DNA of 38,702 nt. It comes from Betaproteobacteria bacterium. Lineage in GTDB: Bacteria > Pseudomonadota > Gammaproteobacteria > Burkholderiales > Rhodocyclaceae. The notes beneath the pieces were generated by a model. That model worked only from the letters and a program-made list of their open reading frames with translations. It had not been told where the DNA came from and searched no databases. Position numbers and translations under genes: made by a program. Location: contig JACQAO010000012.1 of NCBI GenBank assembly GCA_016194935.1, forward strand, positions 1 to 38,702. Direction: 5' to 3'. Shown here in pieces: positions 15,507 to 22,773 of this stretch (position 1 is the first letter of the stretch; each line of letters opens with the position of its first letter).

Positions 15507-16300
15507 CAGCCTTTCCACTCCGGCTTGCGCTTCTGCATGAAAGCGTCGATACCTTCGGCTGCATCGGCGGCCATCATATTGCAGGCCATCGTCTCCGAGG
15601 CCAACTGGTAAGCGCCTTCCAGGCCCATTTCCAGTTGCTTGTAAAACATCTGTTTGCCCATTCCAACGGCGACCGGCGATTTTGAAAGAATCGCATCAGT
15701 CAGCTTGCGCAGCTCGACATCCAGTTGTTCCGGCGGCACAACCCGGTTCACCAGACCGCGCCGCTGCGCCTCATTGGCGTCGATGAAATCGCCGGTCAGC
15801 AACATTTCCATTGCCTGTTTGCGCCCCATATTGCGCGCCAGCGCTACGGAAGGCGTCGAACAGAAGAGGCCGACGTTGATGCCTGAAACTGCGAATTTCG
15901 CCACCTCCGCCGCCACCGCCAGATCACACGCCGCCACCAACTGACAACCCGCCGCAGTGGCGACGCCATGTACGCGGGCGATCACCGGCTGCGGCATTTC
16001 AGTCAGCGTCGTCATTACCCTGCCGCACTGGCGGAATAATTTCTGCATGTACGGCTTGCCGGGATTGGCGCGCATCTGCTTGAGATCATGCCCGGCGCAG
16101 AAGGCCTTGCCGGCGCCGGCAATCACCACCACGCGCACGCTCGCATCCTTGGCAATGGCGCCCAGGGCGGCTTGCAGCTCCCCCAGCAATTCTTCCGAAA
16201 GCGCATTGAACTGGCTCGGGCGATTCAGGGTCAGGGTCGCCACACCCCCCTCGTCGGAACGCAGGAGCGAGGCTGTATCGCTGGTCATGGTGGCACTCAT
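15503..16300 (-). CDS. Enoyl-CoA hydratase/isomerase family protein (ECHDC3-like)
   Basis: A 265-residue crotonase-fold protein that binds acyl-CoA. Oxyanion-hole segments are present: AGKAFCAGHDLKQM and HGVATAAGCQLVAACDLAVA, followed by GINVGLFCSTPSVALAR. The C-terminus LGEGID-like segment reads AAEGIDAFMQKRKPEWKG. It resembles ECHDC3 proteins. Both catalytic glutamates of true enoyl-CoA hydratases appear replaced: Gln in GCQLVA where CEL is usual, and Gly in SGINVG where PEI is usual. It is therefore probably not a standard hydratase. ATG 16300 has GGAGA upstream; a longer open frame to 16618 runs antisense to the next gene and is rejected. Confidence 0.88.
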   Translation of the reverse strand: MSATMTSDTASLLRSDEGGVATLTLNRPSQFNALSEELLGELQAALGAIAKDASVRVVVIAGAGKAFCAGHDLKQMRANPGKPYMQKLFRQCGRVMTTLTEMPQPVIARVHGVATAAGCQLVAACDLAVAAEVAKFAVSGINVGLFCSTPSVALARNMGRKQAMEMLLTGDFIDANEAQRRGLVNRVVPPEQLDVELRKLTDAILSKSPVAVGMGKQMFYKQLEMGLEGAYQLASETMACNMMAADAAEGIDAFMQKRKPEWKGC

Positions 16301-16313
16301 CGCAATCTCCAAT

Positions 16314-16326
16314 TGCCGAATCGGCA
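16314..16326. promoter_or_regulatory. Palindrome in the leader of the crotonase gene
   Basis: TGCCGA-A-TCGGCA is a perfect 6-bp inverted repeat with a single central base, 14 bases upstream of the crotonase ATG and in the 84-base divergent region shared with the diguanylate cyclase. It could be an operator; no regulator is identified nearby. Confidence 0.3.
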
Positions 16327-16384
16327 TGATAAAGTGGGCGCTGCCGCAAATATAACCAATACCGGCGAAATCGCAAACACCGAT

Positions 16385-17575
16385 ATGGCGCTCGACGTCC
16401 GCACCCTGGTGGCACTCACTTTTCTCGCCTCGCTGGTGTCGCTCTGCTCGATGTTTTTCCTCTACCTCGGGCATCGCCAAGAGGCGGCGCTCCGTCATGG
16501 CGTGATCGGACTCGGCCTGCAAAGCTTGGCCCTGCTGCTGTTCAGTATGCTCTACCTGAAGTTCGGGATTTATTTGCCGGTGCTGGCCAACACCCTGCTT
16601 GTCGCCAGCTTTGCCCACATGCGGGTGGTGGCAAGGGTGTTTTACGGACGCCCGTCCGCCATCGAAATCACCTGGGGTGCAACACTGGCGATGCTGGCGT
16701 TGTCAGGCTACCTCACCTGGATTCGGGATGACGATAGCGCCCGCGTCTACGCCTTCTCGGCGATGATTGCCCTGTTCGCTCCACTGATTGCCCGTGAATT
16801 CGCCGAACCTGTCGCCGACGAAACCTGGAGTGGGCCGCGGCTCCTGTTGCGCATGTGCTTATATACAATTTTCCTGGTCATGCTGCTGCGCATGCTGCTG
16901 TTGTACGTGGGCGGCGCCGGGGAAAGTTTGCACATGAAAGTCGGCACCACCCTGTCGTTTCTTGTCGCCACCCTGCTCATCGGACTCTGGCCGTTCGGCC
17001 TGGCCTTGCTGGTCGGCCAGCGCCTGCAAGGCCAGCAGCGCCGCCTGGCGACGACAGATCCGCTCACCGGCGTGTTTAATCGCCGCGGTTTCGAGGAATA
17101 CATCGTGCATGAGCTGACACGCCGCCGCCGCACCGGCGAGACCATGTCGCTGCTGCTGCTGGATATTGATCACTTCAAGCGGATCAACGACACCTACGGA
17201 CACCAGGCTGGCGACAACACGCTCAGCCGGTTCGCCGGCAAAATAGCCGGCAGCTTGCGGGAGATTGACAGCTTCGGACGTCTCGGCGGCGAAGAATTCG
17301 CCATCCTGCTGCCAGCCACGCCTCACGCCCAGGCGCTGGAAGCGGCTGAGAGGCTGCGCAAATCCATCACCGGCCTGGATCTGGAAGCAGGCAGCCAGCG
17401 CTACACAATCACCGTCAGCATCGGCGTGGTCAGCAGCGATGGCGACGGAGAAGACTACGCCAGCCTCTATCGTGAAGCGGACCGGCGTCTTTATGCCGCC
17501 AAGGAAGCCGGTCGCAATCGGGTGATCGGTCGCACGATTGGAACGCACCCAGAGGGTTCGACGGGTTTGACTTAG
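16385..17575 (+). CDS. Membrane-anchored diguanylate cyclase (GGDEF protein)
   Basis: A 396-residue protein. The first ~215 residues contain about six hydrophobic segments (for example LVALTFLASLVSLCSMFFLY) and form an unclassified membrane sensor. The C-terminal GGDEF domain begins DPLTGVFNRRGFEEY, has LLLLDIDHFKRINDTYGHQA, and the active-site motif GGEEF at 301-305, which is competent to make cyclic di-GMP from two GTP. An RxxD product-inhibition site (REID, 292-295) lies five residues before it, so feedback inhibition is expected. No EAL domain. ATG 16385 starts just before the first helix. Its stop overlaps the convergent lipoprotein gene by four bases. Confidence 0.9.
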   Translation: MALDVRTLVALTFLASLVSLCSMFFLYLGHRQEAALRHGVIGLGLQSLALLLFSMLYLKFGIYLPVLANTLLVASFAHMRVVARVFYGRPSAIEITWGATLAMLALSGYLTWIRDDDSARVYAFSAMIALFAPLIAREFAEPVADETWSGPRLLLRMCLYTIFLVMLLRMLLLYVGGAGESLHMKVGTTLSFLVATLLIGLWPFGLALLVGQRLQGQQRRLATTDPLTGVFNRRGFEEYIVHELTRRRRTGETMSLLLLDIDHFKRINDTYGHQAGDNTLSRFAGKIAGSLREIDSFGRLGGEEFAILLPATPHAQALEAAERLRKSITGLDLEAGSQRYTITVSIGVVSSDGDGEDYASLYREADRRLYAAKEAGRNRVIGRTIGTHPEGSTGLT

Positions 17576-18189
17576 CCAGCGCGGCAGCGTTCAACCAGCG
17601 CCGGCGTTGCGTCCGCCGTTTGATTGAGCCACGACTCAATATCGGCGCCGAGCTTGCGGGACGCCTCGCTGAAGGCCAGCACGCCGCTGTGCGCGTTCGC
17701 GCCTGCCGGCGGCGATTGCCGGAAGCTGCGACGCAGCAGGATAACGTCGCCGTGCGGCGGCAGCAGCATGACGCGCGCCTCAAGCAACGCACGGCTATGC
17801 TCCGTCGCGTCATATGCCTGTACGAATTCGTCGAGTTCCACGCGCAAGCGGCAGCCGACGGACGGGGTTTCCGATTTTCCAGAGAATAAATGCCGCGCCA
17901 GGAAATTTTCCAGCAGCCTGGCGGGTGGCGCCACCCAGCGGCTTTCCGCATAGGCCTCACGGCGCGAAGCATCAGCGTAGGCCAGGATGTATTGCATGGC
18001 CGGCGACTCCAGCCATGACGGCGCATGCACTTCAATCCGGCGCAAAATCAGGCGTGGCGGACGGCCTGAATCCGGAGTTGCCTGGGACGCCGTAAAGTCA
18101 AAACCTGCGGCTGCGGGGCGATGCACAGCATCGCCGAAGCACCCGCACAACAGCAGGGCGACACTCGCGGCAAATAGTCCATAACGCAT
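17572..18189 (-). CDS. ABC-type transport auxiliary lipoprotein (PqiC/DUF330-like)
   Basis: About 205 residues with a lipoprotein signal ending LLLCGC (Cys17 from ATG 18189). The mature part has PRLILRRIEVHAPSWLESPA, then ILAYADASRREAYAESRWVA, LLENFLARHLF and a LRVELDEFVQAYD strand, which is the ABC_trans_aux/PqiC pattern. Such lipoproteins sit in the outer membrane and work with MCE lipid transporters. It is the last of four genes; the MCE gene stop lies 5 bases before its ATG. A GTG at 18198 would overlap that stop and is an alternative start. Confidence 0.82.
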   Translation of the reverse strand: MRYGLFAASVALLLCGCFGDAVHRPAAAGFDFTASQATPDSGRPPRLILRRIEVHAPSWLESPAMQYILAYADASRREAYAESRWVAPPARLLENFLARHLFSGKSETPSVGCRLRVELDEFVQAYDATEHSRALLEARVMLLPPHGDVILLRRSFRQSPPAGANAHSGVLAFSEASRKLGADIESWLNQTADATPALVERCRAG

Positions 18190-18194
18190 GCCGC

Positions 18195-19127
18195 TCACTT
18201 GCCCGGAGCAACAAAACCCGCTTCGCCAGGACCAGGTCGTGGCGCGGCACGCCCGAAGATCAGCGATTGCGGCGCATCCTCGATCCCGCCGAGAATGCGG
18301 CTGAGCTGACGCGAATTGTTTTGCAATTCATCCACCAGTTTGTTGAAGCGCGGCAGCGTATTCCCGGTCAAATCGCCGGCCACAGACCCGCTGACTTCTC
18401 CCAATTGTTTGCTCAATGCCTGCATCGAAGCCACCAGGCCGCGCATTTCCACGGTGAGTGGCGCTGCCTGTCCGGCGGTTTGTTCCAGATGCGCCAGGAT
18501 GGCGCTCATGTGCTTGAGGTTGGTATCGCTGAGCACTTCGCGCGCCGCCGTCATCACTTGCGGAAGTTGCTTGAGTCCGTCAGAAGCGGCAGCCAGGTTC
18601 TCCAGGGTCTGGCTCAAATGACGGCTGTTTTTTTCGTCAAGCACACGATTCAGCCGGATCGCCAGTTCGCCCACCTGGGCAATGATGTTCGTGGCGTGAT
18701 CACCCAGCGTATCGAACAGTGTCGGCTTGAGCATGATGCGCGGCAGCGCCTGGCCATCGGCCGTCAGCAACTCGCGGCTCGCGCCGCTATCTTCAAGCTG
18801 GACGTAAGCCAGCCCGGTGACGCCCTGATAACCCAGTTGCGCCGTGGTGGAACGGGTGATGGGCAAGTCGGCGTCGATGCTGATACGCACCAGGATATTG
18901 CGCCCATCTTTGGGGTCCAGCCCGATGTCCTGCACCCTGCCGGCGCGGATGCCGCGAAAACTGACCAGCGCCTGTGAATTGAGGCCCGTCACGCTACGCT
19001 GGGTTACCAGCAGAATGTCGCGCGTCGCCTCGCGCTCGCCGCCGAACCACCATATTGCCAAAGCGGCCCCAAGGCTGAGCAACAGCACAAATAATCCTGC
19101 AACCAGGGCGTGGGCGCGATTTTCCAT
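18195..19127 (-). CDS. MCE-domain (MlaD-like) lipid-binding protein
   Basis: About 310 residues. One N-terminal membrane helix (HALVAGLFVLLLSLGAALAI) anchors it in the inner membrane. One MCE domain follows (VTGLNSQALVSFRGIRAGRV ... GVTGLAYVQLED), which in MlaD-like proteins forms hexameric rings that pass phospholipids. The C-terminal half is long and helical (LSQTLENLAAASDGLKQLPQ and on), longer than in E. coli MlaD and closer to PqiB/LetB or Mce types that build needle-like tunnels. ATG 19127 is chosen; TTG at 19136 is possible. It lies between the ATPase and the auxiliary lipoprotein genes. Confidence 0.88.
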   Translation of the reverse strand: MENRAHALVAGLFVLLLSLGAALAIWWFGGEREATRDILLVTQRSVTGLNSQALVSFRGIRAGRVQDIGLDPKDGRNILVRISIDADLPITRSTTAQLGYQGVTGLAYVQLEDSGASRELLTADGQALPRIMLKPTLFDTLGDHATNIIAQVGELAIRLNRVLDEKNSRHLSQTLENLAAASDGLKQLPQVMTAAREVLSDTNLKHMSAILAHLEQTAGQAAPLTVEMRGLVASMQALSKQLGEVSGSVAGDLTGNTLPRFNKLVDELQNNSRQLSRILGGIEDAPQSLIFGRAAPRPGPGEAGFVAPGK

Positions 19128-19159
19128 GTCAGTCAAATATGCGGCATGTGATCAGGTGA

Positions 19160-19933
19160 TCAGGTGCTCAGCGCATGCTGGCGGCGCCCGCCAAGAAAAA
19201 AATTGTGGATAAAAGGATGGTCCATACCAGTGATTTTGTCCAGGCTATCGAATGCCAGTATATGCTGTTCCGCCAGAACCGCCACGCGCGAAGCCAGCGC
19301 AGTCAAGGTGTCCAGGTCATGCGTGATGATCACCACGGTCAGGCCCAGCTCCTCCCCCAACACGCGAATCAAGCGGACAAAATTGCCGGAGCGGTCTGGA
19401 TCGAGGCCGGCGGTCGGCTCATCGAGCAGCAGCAGTTCCGGCTCCAGCGCCAAGGCGCGCGCCAGGGCTACGCGCTTCACCATGCCGCCGGAAAGCTCAG
19501 CCGGCATCAGGCGCGCATGGCGCGGCAGCAGCTCCACCATCGCCAGTTTGAGCATGACGAGATCATGAATGTCGCCTGCGTCGAGAGCACGCAGCTCACG
19601 CAGTGGAAAGGCGATGTTGTCATACACGCTGAACGCCGAAAACAACGCGCCATGCTGAAACAGCACGCCGAAACGGCGGCGCAAAGCCCGCTCGCGCTCC
19701 AGGCCGCCGCCGTACAGCGGCTCGCCGAGCAGGCGGATATCGCCTTCAGTCGGCGCCAGCAAACCGATCATCTGCCGTAACAGCGTGGTTTTGCCGCTGC
19801 CGGAGCCGCCCACCAGCGCCACCATCTCGCCGCGACTGATCTCAAGATTAACGTGGCGATGAATCCATACATCACCGAATCGGGTGGACAGATCAAGAAT
19901 GCTGACAGCGGCGGAGACCGGCGGCGCGCTCAT
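19160..19933 (-). CDS. MlaF-like ABC transporter ATPase
   Basis: A 257-residue ATPase for an MCE-type lipid transporter. Walker A is GGSGSGKTT (42-50), the Q-loop is in FGVLFQHGALFSAFSVYDN (typical of MlaF), the signature is LSGGM (147-151), and Walker B is LLLLDEPTAGLDPD. The H-loop is VIITHDLDTL. ATG 19933 shares its first base with the permease stop (TGATG), so the two are translationally coupled. Confidence 0.9.
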   Translation of the reverse strand: MSAPPVSAAVSILDLSTRFGDVWIHRHVNLEISRGEMVALVGGSGSGKTTLLRQMIGLLAPTEGDIRLLGEPLYGGGLERERALRRRFGVLFQHGALFSAFSVYDNIAFPLRELRALDAGDIHDLVMLKLAMVELLPRHARLMPAELSGGMVKRVALARALALEPELLLLDEPTAGLDPDRSGNFVRLIRVLGEELGLTVVIITHDLDTLTALASRVAVLAEQHILAFDSLDKITGMDHPFIHNFFLGGRRQHALST

Positions 19934-21069
19934 CAAGGCAGGCCCAGGCCGCGCGTGGCGATGGCAATGATGGCGTCAACCAGGATCACAGCGGTAATCG
20001 CCGTCACCACCGAGGCAGTCGTGTTGGCAGAAAGGCTTTCAGTGTTGGGCCGCACCCGCAGGCCGAAATGACAGCCGACCAGCGCCACCAGGACACCGAA
20101 GACGAAGCCCTTGAGCAGACCAATCCACAGGTTGGCGACCGGTACCGCCCTGGGCAAGGACTCATAGAAAAATCCGTAAGCAAGATCCAGTTGAATCTGC
20201 GCCGCAACCATGCCGCCCAACAGCGCCATGGCCGTGGCCCACAATACCAGCAGCGGCATCGCCAGAGCCAGCGCAACCACCTTGGGAAAAATCAGCCGCA
20301 GGCTCTGCGACACGCCCATGGTTGCCAGTGCGTCAATCTCTTCAGTCACACGCATTACGCCGAGTTGCGCCGTCATCGCCGAGCCGGAGCGCCCCGCCAC
20401 CAGCACCGCCACCAATACCGGGCCAAGTTCGCGGACGATGCCCAGGCCGAGAATATTGACGATGAAGATGTCTGCGCCAAAGCGCTTGAGTTGCAGCGCC
20501 GAAAGATAGGAAAGCACAATGCCGATGAGGAACCCCACCAGGGCCGTCACCGGCATAGCGCGCACACCGCTCTTGTACAGATTGGCAGTGATTTCGCGCC
20601 ACGGCATGTCACGCGGCCGTCGCAGCAGATAGGCTGCATCCAGCGACAACTGGCCGATCAGTGCAATGAAATCGCTCAGGTTGTGGATCAAGTTTAAAAC
20701 GCTGCCGCCGATGGCGGTGATTATCCGGTGCGGTGAATTCGATATCGCGCTAACGGCTGGCTGATGGTCAGCGCTGTCGATGCGCTCGAAAATATGCAGG
20801 TGTTCAGGCCGCGCTTGCAGCATGGCGGGCAATTTTCGCCGCCAGGCGCGCCACAGCAGGATCGCGCCAGCACTGTCCATGGCCTCGATGTCCAGGCAAT
20901 TCCAGGCGACATTTGTAAGCGCGGCATGCCCGGCCAATGCCGGCTTCAGCTCTGTCATTTGTCGCGTCAACATTTCCAAAGTCCAGCGACCGGACAGCGC
21001 CACGCCGTATCCGCCGCCATCTTGCGCGACGACTTCAATGCGTGGTGCGGAAATCGTATCCATATTCAT
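19933..21069 (-). CDS. MlaE-like permease with an N-terminal STAS-like domain
   Basis: A 378-residue protein. Residues 1 to about 120 look like a STAS domain: VALSGRWTLEML, then NCLDIEAMDSAGAILLWRAW, which is the conserved loop-helix region. The remainder is an MlaE-type permease: SGVRAMPVTALVGFLIGIVL, then ELGPVLVAVLVAGRSGSAMT and EEIDALATMGVSQSLRL, with about five membrane segments. In E. coli the STAS protein MlaB is separate; here it is fused to the permease. The start at 21069 has a moderate GGGAT site; ATG 21063 is also possible. First gene of the MCE operon, 47 bases downstream of ppx. Confidence 0.88.
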   Translation of the reverse strand: MNMDTISAPRIEVVAQDGGGYGVALSGRWTLEMLTRQMTELKPALAGHAALTNVAWNCLDIEAMDSAGAILLWRAWRRKLPAMLQARPEHLHIFERIDSADHQPAVSAISNSPHRIITAIGGSVLNLIHNLSDFIALIGQLSLDAAYLLRRPRDMPWREITANLYKSGVRAMPVTALVGFLIGIVLSYLSALQLKRFGADIFIVNILGLGIVRELGPVLVAVLVAGRSGSAMTAQLGVMRVTEEIDALATMGVSQSLRLIFPKVVALALAMPLLVLWATAMALLGGMVAAQIQLDLAYGFFYESLPRAVPVANLWIGLLKGFVFGVLVALVGCHFGLRVRPNTESLSANTTASVVTAITAVILVDAIIAIATRGLGLP

Positions 21070-21116
21070 GAATTTATCCCGGGTGCTATCTCCTTGGCGA
21101 CGTACATATTCTTCAA

Positions 21117-22640
21117 TCAACCTTCCACGGTATCGCGGGACAATCTGGATTTTTCCCGGCGTATGCGCAATTCCATATTCACGCCGGTCCATTGGCGCGC
21201 CTCTTCTTCCAGCGCTGCGGCGGTCAGCGGCGAGGCGGAGAGCCAGGCATCGTCGACCGTCAGGCGGAAGCCGCGCTCGGTAGCGGCGGCATCCAGCACC
21301 GGCAAGGGCGTATCGTCGCGCGCGCGATGCAACAGCGCCGCCAGGCGCATGCAGAAAATCAGCAACCAGTCGCGCGGCTCGCGTGTCATCGCCTGTATCC
21401 GCTCCAGCTTGCCGCGATGCGCCAGAACGATACGCGACAACCTGCCCTGGTCCATTTTGGAAAAACCCGGCATGTCGGCATTGGCGAGAATGTAGGCGCT
21501 GTGTTTGTGGTAGCTGGAGTGCGCCACCGAAATGCCGATCTCGTGCAGGCGTCCCGCCCAGAGTAAAAACAGGGCATCCGTTTGCGCCTGGTCTCCGCCG
21601 GCGGGCAGCAGTTGCCGCTGCAGGGCGAGCGCAGTTTGACTGACGCGGGCTGCCTGACGCCGGTCAACTTCGTAGCGCTGCATGAACTGACCGACCGTCG
21701 CCTCGCGCTGGTCGTCGTGGTGATGGCGGCCCAGCAAGTCGTACAGCACGCCCAGGCGCAGCGCGCCCTCGGAAAATGTCATGCGCTCCAGGCCGAACTC
21801 CTTGAATACCGCCGACATGATGCACAGGCCGCCCGGCAGTACCGGCACTCGATCTGCGCGCAATCCGGTGAGGCGCAGGTTGCCGGTATCGCCGGCGCGC
21901 AACAGCAGGCTTTTGAGCCGCTCGATGCCGCCCAGCGTAATGCCGGTTGCCTCGTCGTCGTTGAGGCCGTTGAGTTCCAGCAAATCGACGATGGCCTTGG
22001 CCGTGCCGGAGGAACCGACCGCTTCTTCCCAACCGGTCGCGCGGTAGGCGGAAACGATGGTCTGCAATTCCTTGCGCGCAGCCAGCTCGGCCTCTTTCAA
22101 GGCATGTTTGGCAATATGGCCGCGCGGAAAATATTTCAGGCTGTGACTGACACAACCCATGTAGAGGGACTCAAGTTGTAATGGAGAAAAGTTGCGGCCT
22201 ACGATAAATTCGGTTGATCCGCCGCCGATATCCACAACCAGTTGTTGAGTGCGCGGATTTGCCAGCGTGTGGGCCACGCCGAGGTAGATGAGGCGGGCTT
22301 CTTCGCGCCCGGCGATCACTTCGATGGGAAATCCCAGCGCGGTTTCAGCCTGGGCCAGAAATTGCGGTGCGTTCTTCGCCACTCGCAGGGTATTCGTCGC
22401 CACCGCACGCACTGCCCCGGGAATAAAGCCGCGCAGGCGTTCACCGAAACGGCCCAGGGTCTCCAGGGCGCGCAGTTGCGAGGGGCCGTCGAGGGTTCTC
22501 TCCACCGTCAATCCCGCCGCCAGCCGCACCGATTCCTTGAGCGAGTCCAGCGGATAAATCTGGTTATCGACAATCCGCCCGACTTGCAGGCGAAAGCTGT
22601 TGGAGCCGAGATCCACTGCGGCAATCAGTTCGTAACTCAA
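21117..22640 (-). CDS. ppx: Exopolyphosphatase (Ppx/GppA family)
   Basis: A 507-residue enzyme that removes terminal phosphate from polyphosphate (and, in this family, can hydrolyse pppGpp). It has the ASKHA-fold phosphate loops AAVDLGSNSFRL and VVDIGGGSTEFIVG, the middle segment GSSGTAKAIVDL, and a C-terminal HD-like helical region with LLWAGRLHEIGISVAHSSYH and HKHSAYILANADMPGFS. It starts with TTG, supported by a strong GGGAGG site five bases upstream; no ATG lies nearby. It is divergent from ppk. Confidence 0.93.
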   Translation of the reverse strand: MSYELIAAVDLGSNSFRLQVGRIVDNQIYPLDSLKESVRLAAGLTVERTLDGPSQLRALETLGRFGERLRGFIPGAVRAVATNTLRVAKNAPQFLAQAETALGFPIEVIAGREEARLIYLGVAHTLANPRTQQLVVDIGGGSTEFIVGRNFSPLQLESLYMGCVSHSLKYFPRGHIAKHALKEAELAARKELQTIVSAYRATGWEEAVGSSGTAKAIVDLLELNGLNDDEATGITLGGIERLKSLLLRAGDTGNLRLTGLRADRVPVLPGGLCIMSAVFKEFGLERMTFSEGALRLGVLYDLLGRHHHDDQREATVGQFMQRYEVDRRQAARVSQTALALQRQLLPAGGDQAQTDALFLLWAGRLHEIGISVAHSSYHKHSAYILANADMPGFSKMDQGRLSRIVLAHRGKLERIQAMTREPRDWLLIFCMRLAALLHRARDDTPLPVLDAAATERGFRLTVDDAWLSASPLTAAALEEEARQWTGVNMELRIRREKSRLSRDTVEG

Positions 22641-22664
22641 AGAGCCTCCCGATCAGAAGCAGGC

Positions 22665-22692
22665 ATTTTACACGCCCGCGCCAGGGCGTCAG
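22665..22692 (-). promoter_or_regulatory. Candidate promoter of ppx
   Basis: CTGACG (22692-22687) and TAAAAT (22670-22665) on the minus strand are 16 bases apart, 4/6 and 5/6 to consensus. The start site would be about 17-18 bases upstream of the TTG codon, leaving room for the GGGAGG ribosome site. Confidence 0.35.
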
Positions 22693-22701
22693 CCCATCAC
22701 G

Positions 22702-22730
22702 CTGTAATACATGTGCAATGAAATTGACAC
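22702..22730 (+). promoter_or_regulatory. Candidate ppk promoter with PHO-box-like 11-base periodicity
   Basis: CTGTAAT, GTGCAAT and TTGACAC start exactly 11 bases apart. The first unit equals the first unit of the pstS PHO box; the other two match the CTGTCAT consensus at only 4/7 each. The last contains a perfect -35, TTGACA (22724-22729), with a weak -10 CATTGT 17 bases on. It may be an ordinary promoter, a weak PHO box, or both. Confidence 0.35.
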
Positions 22731-22773
22731 ATAATGCGTCATTACACATTGTGAAGTTGATCATATCAAGCTC

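Noticed and set aside
15503-16618. Longer 371-residue form of the crotonase
   Set aside because: The extra N-terminus is antisense to the diguanylate cyclase and lacks crotonase features; ATG 16300 has a ribosome site.
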